Source: Heterodera schachtii (taxonomy: Eukaryota > Nematoda > Chromadorea > Rhabditida > Heteroderidae). From it: a stretch of DNA of 64,000 bases. Both the position numbers and the translations under genes were made by a program. This document shows, piece after piece, positions 33,325 through 45,005 of the stretch (position 1 is the first letter of the stretch; each line of letters begins with the position of its first letter). The DNA is taken from assembly GCA_023374025.1 (NCBI GenBank), contig SIJG01000065.1, positions 667,496 through 731,495 of the forward strand, read 5' to 3'. The notes under the pieces were generated by a model. It ran no database searches. It saw only the letters and a program-made list of their open reading frames with translations, and had not been told where the DNA came from.

Positions 33325-36300
33325 ATGCATTCACCAAGATCAGAGACAAACTCTTATTCATTGCGTGTTCGTAAGGCGATTGCATTTGATAGAGACTATT
33401 CACCAGACCCACCGGGTCCGGCACGTAAGAAAGCGAAGGTGCAGGGAAACAATGCAATGCCAAAGAGGGGGCCGAGGAAGCAAGGAGCAGCGAACCAACA
33501 GCAGAATTTGGCCGGAAGAGAAGCGGCGCCGAAATTTACGGTGCCGACAGTGCAGGATTCTTATTTCCTCGCGCTGAAGGCAGGGACAAGGGCAACGGTA
33601 AGTATTAAGAACGGAGGGATCAGTCAAATGCTTAATCCATTCTAATGCTTAAATTCAGAACTTGGTCGACAAATGGGTTCGCGAGTATGAGGAGTCCCCT
33701 GACCAGGCAATTGTCCAACTTCTGCAGCTAATTGTTGCTTCCTGTGGGTGTTCTGGGAAATTGGATGCCAACATGATTCACAACATGCAGTGGAAGTTTG
33801 TTTGGTTTTGATATTTGTTTATTTTTCATAATATGTGCAAATTAGGGACATAGTCGAACGGCTCAGCGAGTATTTTGACGAAGACTCCGGCGACTATCCC
33901 CTGACCACACAACAATATCGTAAATTCCGCAACAATTTTGCGGAATTTCTCCAAGCCTTCGTTTTGCGAAGCAAAAACAACATTCTATTCGATGTCACTC
34001 TCATGGACAATCTCATCCAAATGTTGACACTTTTGTCAGACAATTCAATTCGTGCATTTAGACACACCGCAACTTTCGCATGTGTTACTTTTTAAATTTA
34101 TTAAAAAGTTTCTTTTGTCATTTTTTAATTCCTTTTAGCCATGAAACTCTCTTCTTCAATTGTTGATGTTGTCGTTGAACTTGTCGAATTAAAAGACAAA
34201 AATGCCATTCAAATTGATACTGAAAAAGCGAGGATTGTCCACGGAACCACAAATGAACGTTTAGAACGCCTTTTGCAAGCAAAAAATGAGGTAAACGCCG
34301 TTGGTCGAATTCGGAATTCGAAATAATTTTGTCTCATTTCAGTTGGACAATAAAATTGACGAACTTTCTTCGATGCTCCAATACATTTTCAAATGTGTTT
34401 TTGTTCATCGATACAGGTCAAGCTCTCGATATGCAAACCATTCTTTCCTTTTTTCAGGGACCAGGTTGCCGATTTCAGGATTATTTGCATCTCTGAACTT
34501 GGAGTATGGATCCGAATCTATCCGGCTTTGTTTTTAGACGATTCTTACTTAAAATACATCGGTTGGAGTCTTTTTGACAAGGTAGTTTTTTGCCGGTTTA
34601 CGAGTTTCTGAATGAGCAAATTAAGGTTTCCGAAGTGCGCCAAAAGTGCATTTATGCTTTGCTTCCTCTTTACGAAAATAATGATTTGATTGCAAAATTG
34701 GAGTTGTTCACGCACAAATTCAAAGATCGTTTGGTGAGTATGGTGTTGGACACGGACGTGGATGTGGCAACGAAAACATGCCAACTGATGACGCACATTT
34801 ACAGGTGCCAATGATTGGGACTTATTGCCTCTCCGATTTTAAAATGACGGTTCCTTTTCATTTTCAGGGCGTTCCCCGCTCTTCTCGACCCGGGTGCTTG
34901 TGTGCCGCTTTATGAGTTGGTCTATTGCAACAATCGCCAGTTGGCCACGGCAGCTGGAGAATTTGTCAATGCAAAATTATTTTCGACGGCGGCCGATGTT
35001 TGTTTGACTAAGTTCATCCTGCTTCTGAATTATTTGCCTTTTCTTCAGAATTCCCTACTGTTGTCTTCCTCCACTTCTCTGCTCACTCCGCCAGCTGAAA
35101 ATCGCCAGCTGATTAAGGATTTGGTCACATTTTTCATAGACGGCGCTGTCCATCGTCACCCGGCCTATTTGGTTGATTCGCTGATCGACATTTGCCCCAT
35201 GCTCAAGGATTGGTCCACAATGGTCGACATTTTACTTTCGGATGAATGTAATAATTCTTTCTTTTCAAAAGGATCATGTACCTATAAAAATTTAGTCGAC
35301 CAATTTGACACTCAGCTGATTTCGATTATGTGTGCTGCTGTCAAGCATGCTGCGACGGGCGAACACCCGCCAAATCGCATTGTCGTCTCAATTCGGCGAG
35401 GCCCGGGCGCGGGGACGGAAAAAGTCCGTGAATAGGGGGGCAACCCTTTCGGAACAGTTTAAATGGGGTACTTAGTTTTTGGTGAGGTGTTACCACTTAA
35501 AGTTATGTAAATAAACGACACTCAAGGCTCCTAGATGTGATATTTTCCATATGTGTAAAAGGTGTTGGGGTCAACCAAAACTTTGCTGGGTATTGGGGAT
35601 GGGAGCGGCCAAATTTACTAACAAACGTTCAAATTGGTTCAAGGTTTCAATAAATTTTCTTTCCTCCTTCGCCAGTGACCACCTCCACCCCGCAAATTTT
35701 TTTACCCATTCATAAAAATGCCATTCATAGAGGTGAAAAACCCAAATTATGTTTTGTTCAGAAGGACCTTCGAATGCTGCATGACGGACGAGTGCATCTT
35801 TCGGAAGTATTCATTCCCAAATTGCCAAGATTGCTACAAAAGGTTCAAAGGATTCCTTTCGTCTTTAAATTCATTTTTCAGTTTATCGCAGACCAAGAAA
35901 AAGTGCGTGATCTTATCGGACTCTTTTTGTACTTCGAACTTGAAATTTACTCTGTTTCCCGTCATGATCAAGTTGTTCTTTCGGGTTTAAAAAAGCATTT
36001 GAATTGTTTGGTTTCAGCCTCTTTATGATCTGATGATGCTTCTCGAGCGCATTGTTGAACAATACTCCAATGATGAGATTGCCTCAAACATTGCCTCCGT
36101 TTTTCAATTTATTTCGACTAATATGACATTGGCACGATCCACCGAAACAAACAGATGCCGAATTGTGGACGGAGTTGTGCAAAATTTGCGGCAACAATTG
36201 CAAGTGTTTCTGGCCAATGAAGAGGACGAGGACCAACAGCTTGACGAGGAGGACGAAGCCGCACTTTTGTCCGCCTTCAGAAAAATGGTCGCGTTCGCCA

Positions 36301-38120
36301 GGTGCAGCAAAATACATTTCTACAGAGCTCAATTTACAATGAATATTGTACTATTGCAATTTTCAGCACAATCGACGTGCCTGTAAATGTCGAATTTTGG
36401 GACATGTGCATGGCTTTGTTTCAAAATTCGCATCGATTTCGGTCGGCTGATTTGGTTGAAAAGGCGATGCTTTTGTGCTTTCTTCTCCTCAGCTGGGAAA
36501 TGAAACGATTTGTGGCGGCACAAGAACATGGAGAGGTAAACTGCACGGTTTTATTCATTTCTCTTTATTCTCACTGATAAGGAGACAATCGAAACATTGA
36601 AGAAAAAACGCGACCAATTTTTGAGGACGACAAAGTCCATTCTGCGCGACTTCGCTATTGGTGTTGAGACTGTGAGTTTCCTGTAATTTTTTGTCATTAA
36701 TCCAAGTTTAGGCGTTCATGTGCATTTGTGACATTTTGATTTTGTTTAATTGGAAACTTGCTGCTGACAATGGCCCTGACCATCCCATCCATTCTTTGGC
36801 AATTAAATTGGACAGGGAAATGGCCTTTCGGCTCAGTGACTTTGTCATGGACAATGTCTTCGTGTTGGAAGAAAACGATTCTGGTCGCTTTCTGGAATTT
36901 ATATTCAATAGCTTATAGTTTCAATTCCTTTACCAATTTTTTCAGTTCGTGACCTGAATGAGCCTGAGCGAATTCAATTAATGGCCAAACGACGCAACAT
37001 TCTCGCGCAGTACAGCAAACTGTTCATTTTTGGCTTATTGCCGATTATCGAAAGCGTTGGAATTCTTAGGCAATTTACTCGGGTCAGTAACACAATACAT
37101 GTGCAAGGGGTCGGCCATCTAACAGCCCCTTCCCCTCGTTGGTACCACTGGACGTCTCCCCCCCCCAAAAAAAAAAATTAAAATAATGCACGAAAATATT
37201 TGGAGTTTGAGCAGCAAAAGATGTCGTCGTTGATAGACGATCGATGAAAATTGGGTGCCGGACGACCCTCCCCCTTCCCTCTGACAATTATTCTACTTAC
37301 GAGGGTCGAATTAGGCCGACCCTTTACAAATATATGATCAACAAACATACCTTATCTATTTATGTCGGAACTTTTTAGTTTTTTTCTGAATACGGTGACA
37401 TTATGAAAAATTTGCTTCAAAAATGCCGTGAATTGGACAAATGGGCCACTGCCAAGGCCATTGTGCTCGCATTGGTCAGCAGTTACAATGAATTAAGGGT
37501 GAGAAAATCGACTATCTTTTAAATTCTATTCGTTTTTATTCAGCTGATTCCGCAAGACACCGTCGACCACGAAAGTGGAGATTCTCAGGCACTTCCCAAC
37601 CAAGAAACCATCGTGGACCAGGACAGCGAACACTTCCAAGCATTGCGAGAACTCGCCAAACGTTTGGCTCTTTCGTTTGGAGTGGACAGTTTCAAAAACA
37701 GGGAGGCTCTTGCTGTTATCCACCACGTAAATAAAAGAAATGTTTCGAAATTACCAAATTTTTAAATGACAATTAAAGGATGGCATCAAATTTGCGTTGA
37801 GTTTGGACCAAAACAGGAAGAAAACAGAGCGAACGTATCCAAATTTGTCATTCTTCGAAATACTGCAGGAATTTTCGCCAAAACTTCATCGTGTGGACAA
37901 AGCGGCAGTGTGAGAACAAAATAACAAATAGCAAACTTAAGAAACTGCTTCAGTTTGCGGTACCTTGACAAAAATTGTTCGCCGGACGAACAGCTAAGGG
38001 ACGGCGAAGCGTGGCAAACTTACCAATTGTACAGGTCGGCAATCCGATTTACGAAGCCATGAACCAATAGCCAATCATACAGTTTTCTGTTCCAGGAACT
38101 CATTGGCGAAGGCTGAGTGA
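33325..38120 (+). CDS. scc-3: Cohesin subunit SCC-3 / STAG (stromalin)
   Basis: The start at 33325 opens a basic, low-complexity N-terminus. The STAG domain follows: NLVDKWVREYEESPDQAI, CGCSGKL, FDEDSGDYPLTTQQYRKFR and SDNSIRAFRHTATFA. A helical stretch with NERLERLLQAKNELD leads to the stromalin conservative domain: FVHRYRDQVADFRIICISE, GVWIRIYPALFLDDSYLKYI and EVRQKCIYALLPLYENN. HEAT-type helical sequence continues through AHPAYLVDSL-like blocks to LAKAE at 38118-38120. STAG/SCC-3 binds the SCC1 kleisin and loads cohesin on chromatin. The acceptor just before the first ATG (TTTATTTAG) could be a spliced-leader site. Larger introns at about 35436-35676 and 37085-37380 hold no genes. The length seems close to the family norm. 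Confidence 0.95.
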
Positions 38121-38627
38121 ATGGGCAAGCGAACACAGCCTTTTCAACGTCATTGTTCGATTGATCTCAGATTGAAACGAATCACCTCTTTTCTCTTCTC
38201 GTTTTGAGTGTGCTTTACATTTACTCATTCCTTTTTACTTTTCACTGAAAATTTATATTAAATATACATGCTTTTTCAAAACTTGGATAATTGCCGATGA
38301 CAAACTTGCAAATTCCCAACTAATTTCCGAATTCCATACTTTCATCGATAATCCGCAATCAAAGTTTCGCTGCCCCAAAAAATCGGAAATTGTCTGAATC
38401 AGAAATTGGAATTCTGACGGTAACTAGTACCTCACCAAATTCGACAAATGATATATCATTCGACGCCTCTCGGTCTGTAATTCACAAATACGAAAGAATT
38501 TTTTGGCGGAAACCACTTTGGGCCGAGCCCCCATAAAGGTGTTTTAGGCTTTGTTTTAGAGCACTCCAAATGCAAAGTCCAAAACAGAATATTTTTTACA
38601 ATGTTTTAGCTTAAGAAATTTCAAGAA

Positions 38628-38876
38628 TTGGTGCCCAAACTTCCTCCCGCGCTTTACACACGGGAAAATTTTTACTTAATTTGCCTTTCAAAAGATTCTA
38701 TAGCTTGCCAAAGCATTGCAAAAAAAAAACTTGGAAAGCGCGTTTTTGTACTCGACTTGATGTGTTCGTTACTTGCTTCTATTCCCCCAGAATCGTTTAG
38801 AAATTCAAAAACGAATTCCCTGTCAGATTTTCTATCGCAATTAGTCAAAAAGATGATATTTTTGCATTATTATTAA
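38628..38876 (+). CDS. Unrecognised open exon or gene fragment
   Basis: An 82-residue frame starts MVPKLPPALYTRENFYLICL and continues IAKKKLGKRVFVLDLM, with normal amino-acid composition in an AT-rich region. An acceptor-like TTTAGCTTAAG precedes it. The LPPALYTRENFYLICLS ... GKRVFVLDLM pattern recalls a BRCT domain, but only weakly. No neighbouring exons were found, so it may be a fragment of a gene or of a mobile element. Confidence 0.25.
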   Translation: MVPKLPPALYTRENFYLICLSKDSIACQSIAKKKLGKRVFVLDLMCSLLASIPPESFRNSKTNSLSDFLSQLVKKMIFLHYY

Positions 38877-39158
38877 ATAAAAATTATTGTTCAAAAAAAT
38901 TGAAGCGGAACCATGGCGAATCGCCGCCCGCATCTTCCGCAGTGCACTTATTCGAAAATAAACAAAATTCGGGGAATATGTAAAAAGTCCCAACTTTTGT
39001 TCGCAAACACAAAAAATAATGTGTTTTTTACAGCAAGGAAAAGCCAGGAAAAAAATATGTATTTGCATAAAATTGTCAGCTCTAACTTATTTTAGATTTT
39101 ATAAATTTATGAAAAAAATATTTAAAATTTCGAGGTTGCTGATCATGCACTGACTGAC

Positions 39159-40058
39159 CGGTAGGGGTCAACTGCGTCTGGCCAACTGCGTCTGAGCCAA
39201 CTGCGTCTTGGGGCCAACTGCGTCTGGCCAACTGCGTCTAGCCAACTGCGTCTTAGTAGTAAAAGGGCCAACTGCGTCTCAGTCAAAAAATCAATTAATA
39301 CCCATAAAATATATTCAAAATTCAAAATGAAAAGCACTTATCGTAAATGCTCTAATTATAGCCCAGTCTCTATTAATCCCCCAGTCTCTAATTATCCCCC
39401 CTTTTATGAGGAGGTTGAAAAATAATCCCCCATGGGCTATAATTAGAACATATACGGTAAGCTTAGCCTTTATTACTTATTGTTTTAGCGTCCCAATTTG
39501 ATATTAGAATTTTTTATACGAGTTGTCTGTGTATGAATTGCCTTTTTACGAATTATCATGACACCTTAGGTTTAACAAATCTAGTTAAAAATAATCAGGG
39601 CAAAGAAACACATCCTCTTAGTTATTGGGGCGCCTAAACATGGACATACAAAATAGCAAGGACTCATATAATGCCATAGAATGCGTAAACCTATTTTTGG
39701 ACGCGTAAAACGTGATCTGACGCGCATAAAACCAACAAAAACCGCCTTTATTTCTTCAATGTTTAATGCCAACGTGATTTGAAATTGAATTTGAGGATTT
39801 GAAGCGATACAACCAGGAAAAACAGCTTATAAAAATATTAAAAAAAAATTTTTCTAAAAAATTTTGAAATTAAATCAACTGAGACGCAGTTGGCCCTTTT
39901 ACTACTAAGACGCAGTTGGCCAGACGCAGTTGGCGAGACGCAGTTGGCTCAGACGCAGTTGGCCCCAAGACGCAGTTGGCCAGACGCAGTTGGCCAGACG
40001 CAGTTGGCCAGACGCAGTTGGCGAGACGCAGTTGGCCAGACGCAGTTGGCCCGTTCCG
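39159..40058. mobile_element. Foldback transposon, 900 bp, ends built of 13-14-bp arrays
   Basis: The left end is an array of about seven GGCCAACTGCGTCT units (39167-39282). The right end is an array of about ten AGACGCAGTTGGCC units (39887-40050) in the opposite orientation. Spacers such as TTAGTAGTAAAAGGG are mirrored between them. Outermost ends are CGGTAGGGGTCAACTGCGTC and, reversed, CGGAACGGGCCAACTGCGTC. A direct CTGACTGAC (9 bp) flanks the element at 39150-39158 and 40059-40067. The interior is AT-rich and non-coding and contains MITE copy 2. A 9-bp duplication and array-like ends fit foldback or Mutator-like non-autonomous elements. Confidence 0.9.
39339..39459. mobile_element. Palindromic MITE, copy 2, nested in the foldback element
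   Basis: The ends are TATCGTAAATGCTCTAATTA and, reversed, TACCGTATATGTTCTAATTA. The interior repeats TTAATCCCCCAGTCTC, AATTATCCCCCC and GAGGAGGTTGAAAAATAATC, as in the copy at 20622-20805. It is shorter and more diverged than copy 1. Confidence 0.88.
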
Positions 40059-40572
40059 CTGACTGACATCCATTTACCTAGATTATTCCGAACCGCGGAC
40101 CCGAATTCAAACGAAGCAAGAACTCAATTTTCGAATTCCGCCTTTTTGTCTAAAAACGACTTAAATACTCGGAAACAAAAATGAAAGCAATCGATCCTGC
40201 AATAAAAAAATAAACTATAAAATATTGTGAGTCTTGACATTATAGTGAATTTTTGTCTTTTTCGTCCTTTTATACACAATTTGTCGATTGAAATTGCGCA
40301 TTTTTTAGGAGATTTTTCATTGTTTAAAGTGGCTATTTAAAGGCGATTTTTCATATTTGTTGTCATTTTCCTTTTTCGCCGGCCCAATGCTCCTTATTTT
40401 TGTTTTGCTTCACCATATTAATTTTATTGTTTTTGGAATCAAAAAAAACCTAAAACTGAAAAAGGAATGTCCGTTTAATGCCCCAAAGTTTGGTTTAATT
40501 TTTCCATCGATGTTTGGTTTTTGTTTTATGATCATTCATGTCAATATTTTCTCAGCCCCCAATTTCATCCAA

Positions 40573-42231
40573 ATGGCTACGACTGACTGGGGCGAATTCG
40601 ACGCTAACGGAACTGACTTCGATGCCCTCTACGACGTCACAGACGACGAAGCGGGCACTTCGGACAACGGGCAGCAGAGCGGTGGCGGCGTGCTCAGTCA
40701 TTTGCTGACTCAGGTGGAACATTCGCGGCATTTGATGTTACAGTTTATAATGGAAACAAACCCTTTCAGGTGGGCCCCGGAATGACTCTTCAGAATCTGA
40801 CGCTGCCGACCTCTGTTCTGGAAAGGCGCTCTCTTCTGGAAATGTACGCCGACTTTTTCGGTGAACAGAATGAATTTTGGAATTTTGAAGAGCACTTCCC
40901 ATTTTTCAGCCCATCCAGACGAATTGGTCAGCGCGGCTTACGAAAACACACCCGAAAAAAGGTGTTTTCTTTTCTTTTCGCTGGACAAAATCACCATAAT
41001 TCTTTTTTTACAGATTCCTTGCCGTCCTGAAGTACTATCTGAACTCCTTCTTCCCGGCTCGCAAAAGTGTCGTCGCCAAGAAGCCGTACAATCCGATTTT
41101 GGGCGAGACATTTCGCTGCCGCTGGACGCTGCCGGGCGTGCCGTTGACCACGGAGCGGACTGCCAGCGGACCGTTCCCGGGCTCTGCCAGCAATCAGGTC
41201 GAGTTTGACGGGAGAGCGGGGCTCATCATTTTAAGTGATCAAATTTTTATCATTTTTCAGTTGACATTCATCGCGGAGCAAGTCAGCCATCACCCGCCAA
41301 TCTCTGCCTTCTACGCTGAACATCCGGCCTCTGGCGTGTGCTGCACTTCGTACATTTACACCGAGTCGTACGTCGCCGGCCTTTCTTCCGTTGGCGTCCG
41401 TAACATCGGGAGAGCGACTGTGAAACTAGGAAATGTAAGTAGACGTAATCTCGGACAATAAATCTGCTGATTCCCACCATTTCCCTTTCAGCACAATGAG
41501 ACGTACACCGCCACTTTCCCTGACGCCGTCGCACGGAACTGTCACGTAACGCCGTGGTTCGAACTCAGCGGCAAAGTGAAAATCATTTTTTGTGTCTTAA
41601 TTCATTACCAGCTAATGTTTTCCCATTTTCAGGTGGAAGTTCGTTGCGCGCAGACCGGATACGTGGCCAAAATCGACTTCCTGGCGAAACCTCTGGTCTT
41701 CGGACAAGCGCATCAAATCTCTGGCCAAATCTTCCGCGGAACTGAACGGAAGGTGGCGCTGATGAAACTGAAGGGCGAGTGGAACGGAGAAATCATGCTG
41801 AGACGCACTGCACGCGGAGCCTTCCATCTGTTCACCAATGTCCGGGCCAAGCCAGATGTGCGGAAGGTAGGGATTTTTCGATTTTCATTCCAGCTGAATT
41901 TATTATTTTATTTTTGGCAGGAGTGTGTTCCGGTGATGCAGCAGGAGGACAATGAGAGCCGAAAACTGTGGCGTCATCTCACTGCCGCACTGTACACTAA
42001 CAACACACAGCTGGCGACTCAAAGTGCGTTTTGAAAAAAGGGTCAAATTGCATGGATGGAGTAATTAAAGTTTTCCCCCGCTTAGTTAAACAGCACTTCC
42101 AACAACGCCAGCGGGAGGAGGAGACGGAGCGCGAACGACGGGACCGTCCAGCGTGGAGACCGCGCCACTTTGTCAGAGATGGGTCCGGGGCGCCGACAGA
42201 TGCGTGGAAATACCGCGATGCACAGGGATAA
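40573..42231 (+). CDS. Oxysterol-binding protein-related protein, ORP9-like, without PH domain
   Basis: The start at 40573 (MATTDWGEFDANGTDFDALY) follows an acceptor-like TTTCTCAG. An acidic linker leads into the OSBP domain: GPGMTLQNLTLPTSVLERRS, LLEMYADFFAHPDELV, ARKSVVAKKPYNPILGETFR, then the signature EQVSHHPPISAFYAEHPASG. Further blocks are GVRNIGRATVKLG, TPWFELSGKVEVRCAQTGY, LKGEWNGEIMLRR and SRKLWRHLTAALYTNN. The C-terminus is charged, ending WRPRHFVRDGSG. ORPs move sterols and phosphoinositides at membrane contact sites. The block order and YADFFAHPDE fit ORP9/ORP11. No PH domain is encoded within the 2.4 kb upstream, so this may be a short isoform or the PH exons lie further away. 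Confidence 0.92.
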
Positions 42232-42780
42232 CGAATCGGATGGGCCCCAACAGAGCTGAAGAATGGGCGAGAGGAAACGTCAAATTAGGGCAAAGATGTC
42301 AGAAGAAACTCATTTACTTGTCCGAAATTGTCTGTATATTATGTATTAATCTGTATATTATGTACTAATATGTGTGTAAATATGTACTTGACGGCCCGGA
42401 GTCAACAACTCACAAAACCACTTTTATAAGATTTAAGTGCAAATTGCTAGGTATTTTTATTTCAATTTTAAAGCATTTTTAATAATTTTTGATTCCGCTG
42501 AAAAGCTTAATCCTGGTAGCATCCCCTCCTGTTGCAAATACGAATGAAGTTTTTACCGTCCATTTATTGCGAAGGATTTTCTGTATTTGGACAAAATCGT
42601 ATAAAAAAAAAAATAACCAAAATAAAACAAATAATAAATAATTAATTAATTAAACGACTTTTTCATAATTATCTTTGCCGCCTTTCTTTCGTTTGTTTCA
42701 ATGGGAATTCGAAGTCGTTTTCGTTTTTCATTGTTTGATGTTCGAAAAGTGTGCCGAATGTGCTAAATTTGAATGGGTTA
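42232..42780. other. Short convergent intergenic region
   Basis: AT-rich 3' flank between the convergent ORP9-like and GPCR genes, with an A-run near 42604. No gene is seen. Confidence 0.6.
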
Positions 42781-45005
42781 TTAATTTGTCGTCGTCCGTT
42801 CGTCTGACTTTTTTTCCAGCGGCGATGGCGTCGCACTTCTCCCCAACAATGGGTCCCCACTTGGCGTTGCCGGTCCGCAATAACTGTACGCGCGTCCGTC
42901 CCTCCATCCGAAAATGGCGCCCTCGGCACGGCAACGCTTCGGAGTCGCTTCGCCCGACACGGACGACTGTTTGCGAAGGACGGACGGCGCACGCAGCGAA
43001 GTGCGAGGCGAACAGGGCGAAGCATTGGGCTGCGAGGAGGGGCGCCCGTTGTGCAATTGGCCCACGGTCGTGGCCACGGATTGAACTTCGCCAAAGTCCG
43101 TGTCGATTGACGCGGCCGAGGAATGATGAGAGTTTAGGGAATAGAAAAAGCGCAGCGATTGGAGTGCGCCGCGTCGCACGGATCGCTTGAGCATTCCGCT
43201 GGCGGGCGAAGGATGGCCAATGGTGCCGCCAACAGACTGCTGCTGATGGTGCGACATGGTGGACCGTTTACGCCGTTCGGAGCACGCTCTTCAAAATATA
43301 TTTGTTAGGTACAAGCGACATGCGCCTCCGTCCCCGCGGACGGCACCCCCCCCCCCCTCCCATGATGGCACCCCCCTCCCCATTAGTCAGCTATGACGGC
43401 ACTTTCCCCCCCCCCCCTCCCATTAGTCAGCTATGACGGCACTTTCCCCCCCCCCCCATTAGTCAGCTATGATGGCACTCCCCCCCCTCCCATTAGTCAG
43501 CTATGACGGCACTTTCCCCCCCCCCCCCTCCCCCCGCGCCTCCCCCTTAAAACTCACTTAATAATCGAGCGCAAATCCCGATTCAGTGCTGCGTAAAGCA
43601 CCCAATTGCCTGCCGAATTGCAATAAGTAAGCCAATTGACAACAAAAGCAGCCCACGCAGCCCAATTGTGCTGTCGGCCGTCCACAATGCGAACCGCAAA
43701 AATGGCACGCACTTGGAAAACCCTCAAATCGGCATGGAAAACTGCTGAAAGGGGGGATAGGTATACGGTAGGCTGACACATCAAAGGACAAGGCATTACG
43801 GTAATCGGATGAGAGAAAAGACAGAAGACAGTAGGGCAGCCAGCAGATCAAATGGAAAACGGCGATCCTTCTGAAACAGCGAAACTTTGTTTTCACTTTC
43901 CATTCGCTTCTTTCCCTTTTCCCCAATTTCTGTGCCCTTTAAATGCCAAAATGCCATTCTTTCATTGCCTTATCGTCGTGGTCATTTCGCGCATATAATG
44001 AGGGTAACGCGGTTCCATCTGCACCAACAGAAGCGGGGGAGAAGCACTCTTTGCCGAACGGCCACAAACGCACTGATGGGCAGCGCCGGAGACGGAAGTG
44101 GGCGACGCGCAGTTGGGCTGGCGGGAACATTTCTCGGGGACTGAATTGGCTACCGCTGAAAGGAAAAGGGTGGTGAGAAATTGTGGCAAAACATTTTGAA
44201 GGCTTACCACGTGCTTTTCGCTGCCAAAACTTCCGCTTGACATGGAAAACAATGCGTGCGTAATTCGACTCGATGACGCCCAATTGGACGAAAAAGCCAA
44301 CGGCTAAAACAGTACGGGCGACCGTTTGGCCGACGGACGATTCAGTCCAATGGGCTCCTTTCGCTGCGTTGTTTTCTGCGTCTCTTTGTGTGCAGTTCAT
44401 TCCGTCGTCAGTTGTGCCGACGAAATTAACGCACAGCCAAAGAATGGCACCGCCGCAAAAGAGCAGAGAAAGCAGCGCAAACAGCGGAGTCAGCTGAACT
44501 GCCACTTTTCTGACCTAAAGGGCAAAGGGCGCAAATGAGCAGCGAAAGGGAGGCGAAAAAGCGGACTTTGTTGTTGAACGGCTTGCGAACGGTGATGAAC
44601 CGTTCAATGCTAATGCAGGCGAGACAAGTCAACGAGCACAGTTTGAGCGATTGGTCGACGGCGAACGCCCAACGACACGTGTTGGGGGAGAAGTGCCGGT
44701 CGGAGAACAGCAAATGCCAAACTCGGAAGCACAAGGAACCGTTGACGGACAGGTCCAGCAGCGAAAGCAGCCAAATGTACTTGCTGAAAGAGGGGGAAAC
44801 AGCCGTGAACACCGTCAGACCGACCCATGCCCACAGACCGCAATCTGTCCGACGGACTCAAACTTTTGCCAGAGGCAAAAGTCGCCTTTTTGCCGGTGCG
44901 GAAAAGGGAGGCGATCACCCACGCGTTGCCAAGCAGTCCGATCAGAAAAGTGAACAGATAAATGAGGGCTGAAGCAGCGAAAATCGTCTGTAGCCACCAA
45001 AGCAT
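42781..45005 (-). CDS. Orphan rhodopsin-like (class A) G-protein-coupled receptor
   Basis: The start at 45005 follows an acceptor (TTGTTTCAG). TM1 is SALIYLFTFLIGLLGNAWVI with GN. TM2 and TM3 exons read YIWLLSLLDLSVNGSL and LKLCSLTCLACISIERF, with ERF in place of DRY, followed by ITVRKPFNNKVR. TM4 is PLFALLSLLFCGGAILWLCV, and a cysteine-containing second extracellular loop follows (DGMNCTQRD). TM5 is RTVLAVGFFVQLGVIESNYA. TM6 has FHLICWLPYCLLSF, with CWLP. TM7 reads NWLTYCNSAGNWVLYAALNR, a variant of NPxxY, then DLRSIIK. The tail exon (43257-42781) is long, with HHQQQ and Ser/Pro-rich sequence. The ligand is unknown; neuropeptide receptors are the closest look-alikes. The intron before the tail carries a minisatellite. 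Confidence 0.88.
43345..43545. repeat. Intronic minisatellite TTAGTCAGCTATGACGGCAC plus C-run
   Basis: About four to five units of 38-50 bp share TTAGTCAGCTATGACGGCAC followed by TTT and a C homopolymer with CTCCCA. It lies in the intron before the C-terminal tail exon of the GPCR gene. Confidence 0.93.

Larger units (their letters stand above)
38121..40572. other. Transposon-rich intergenic region
   Basis: This gap holds one unexplained open exon at 38628-38876, a 900-bp foldback element with a nested MITE, and fragments of an older repeat that flank the foldback element. No other gene is supported. Confidence 0.7.
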
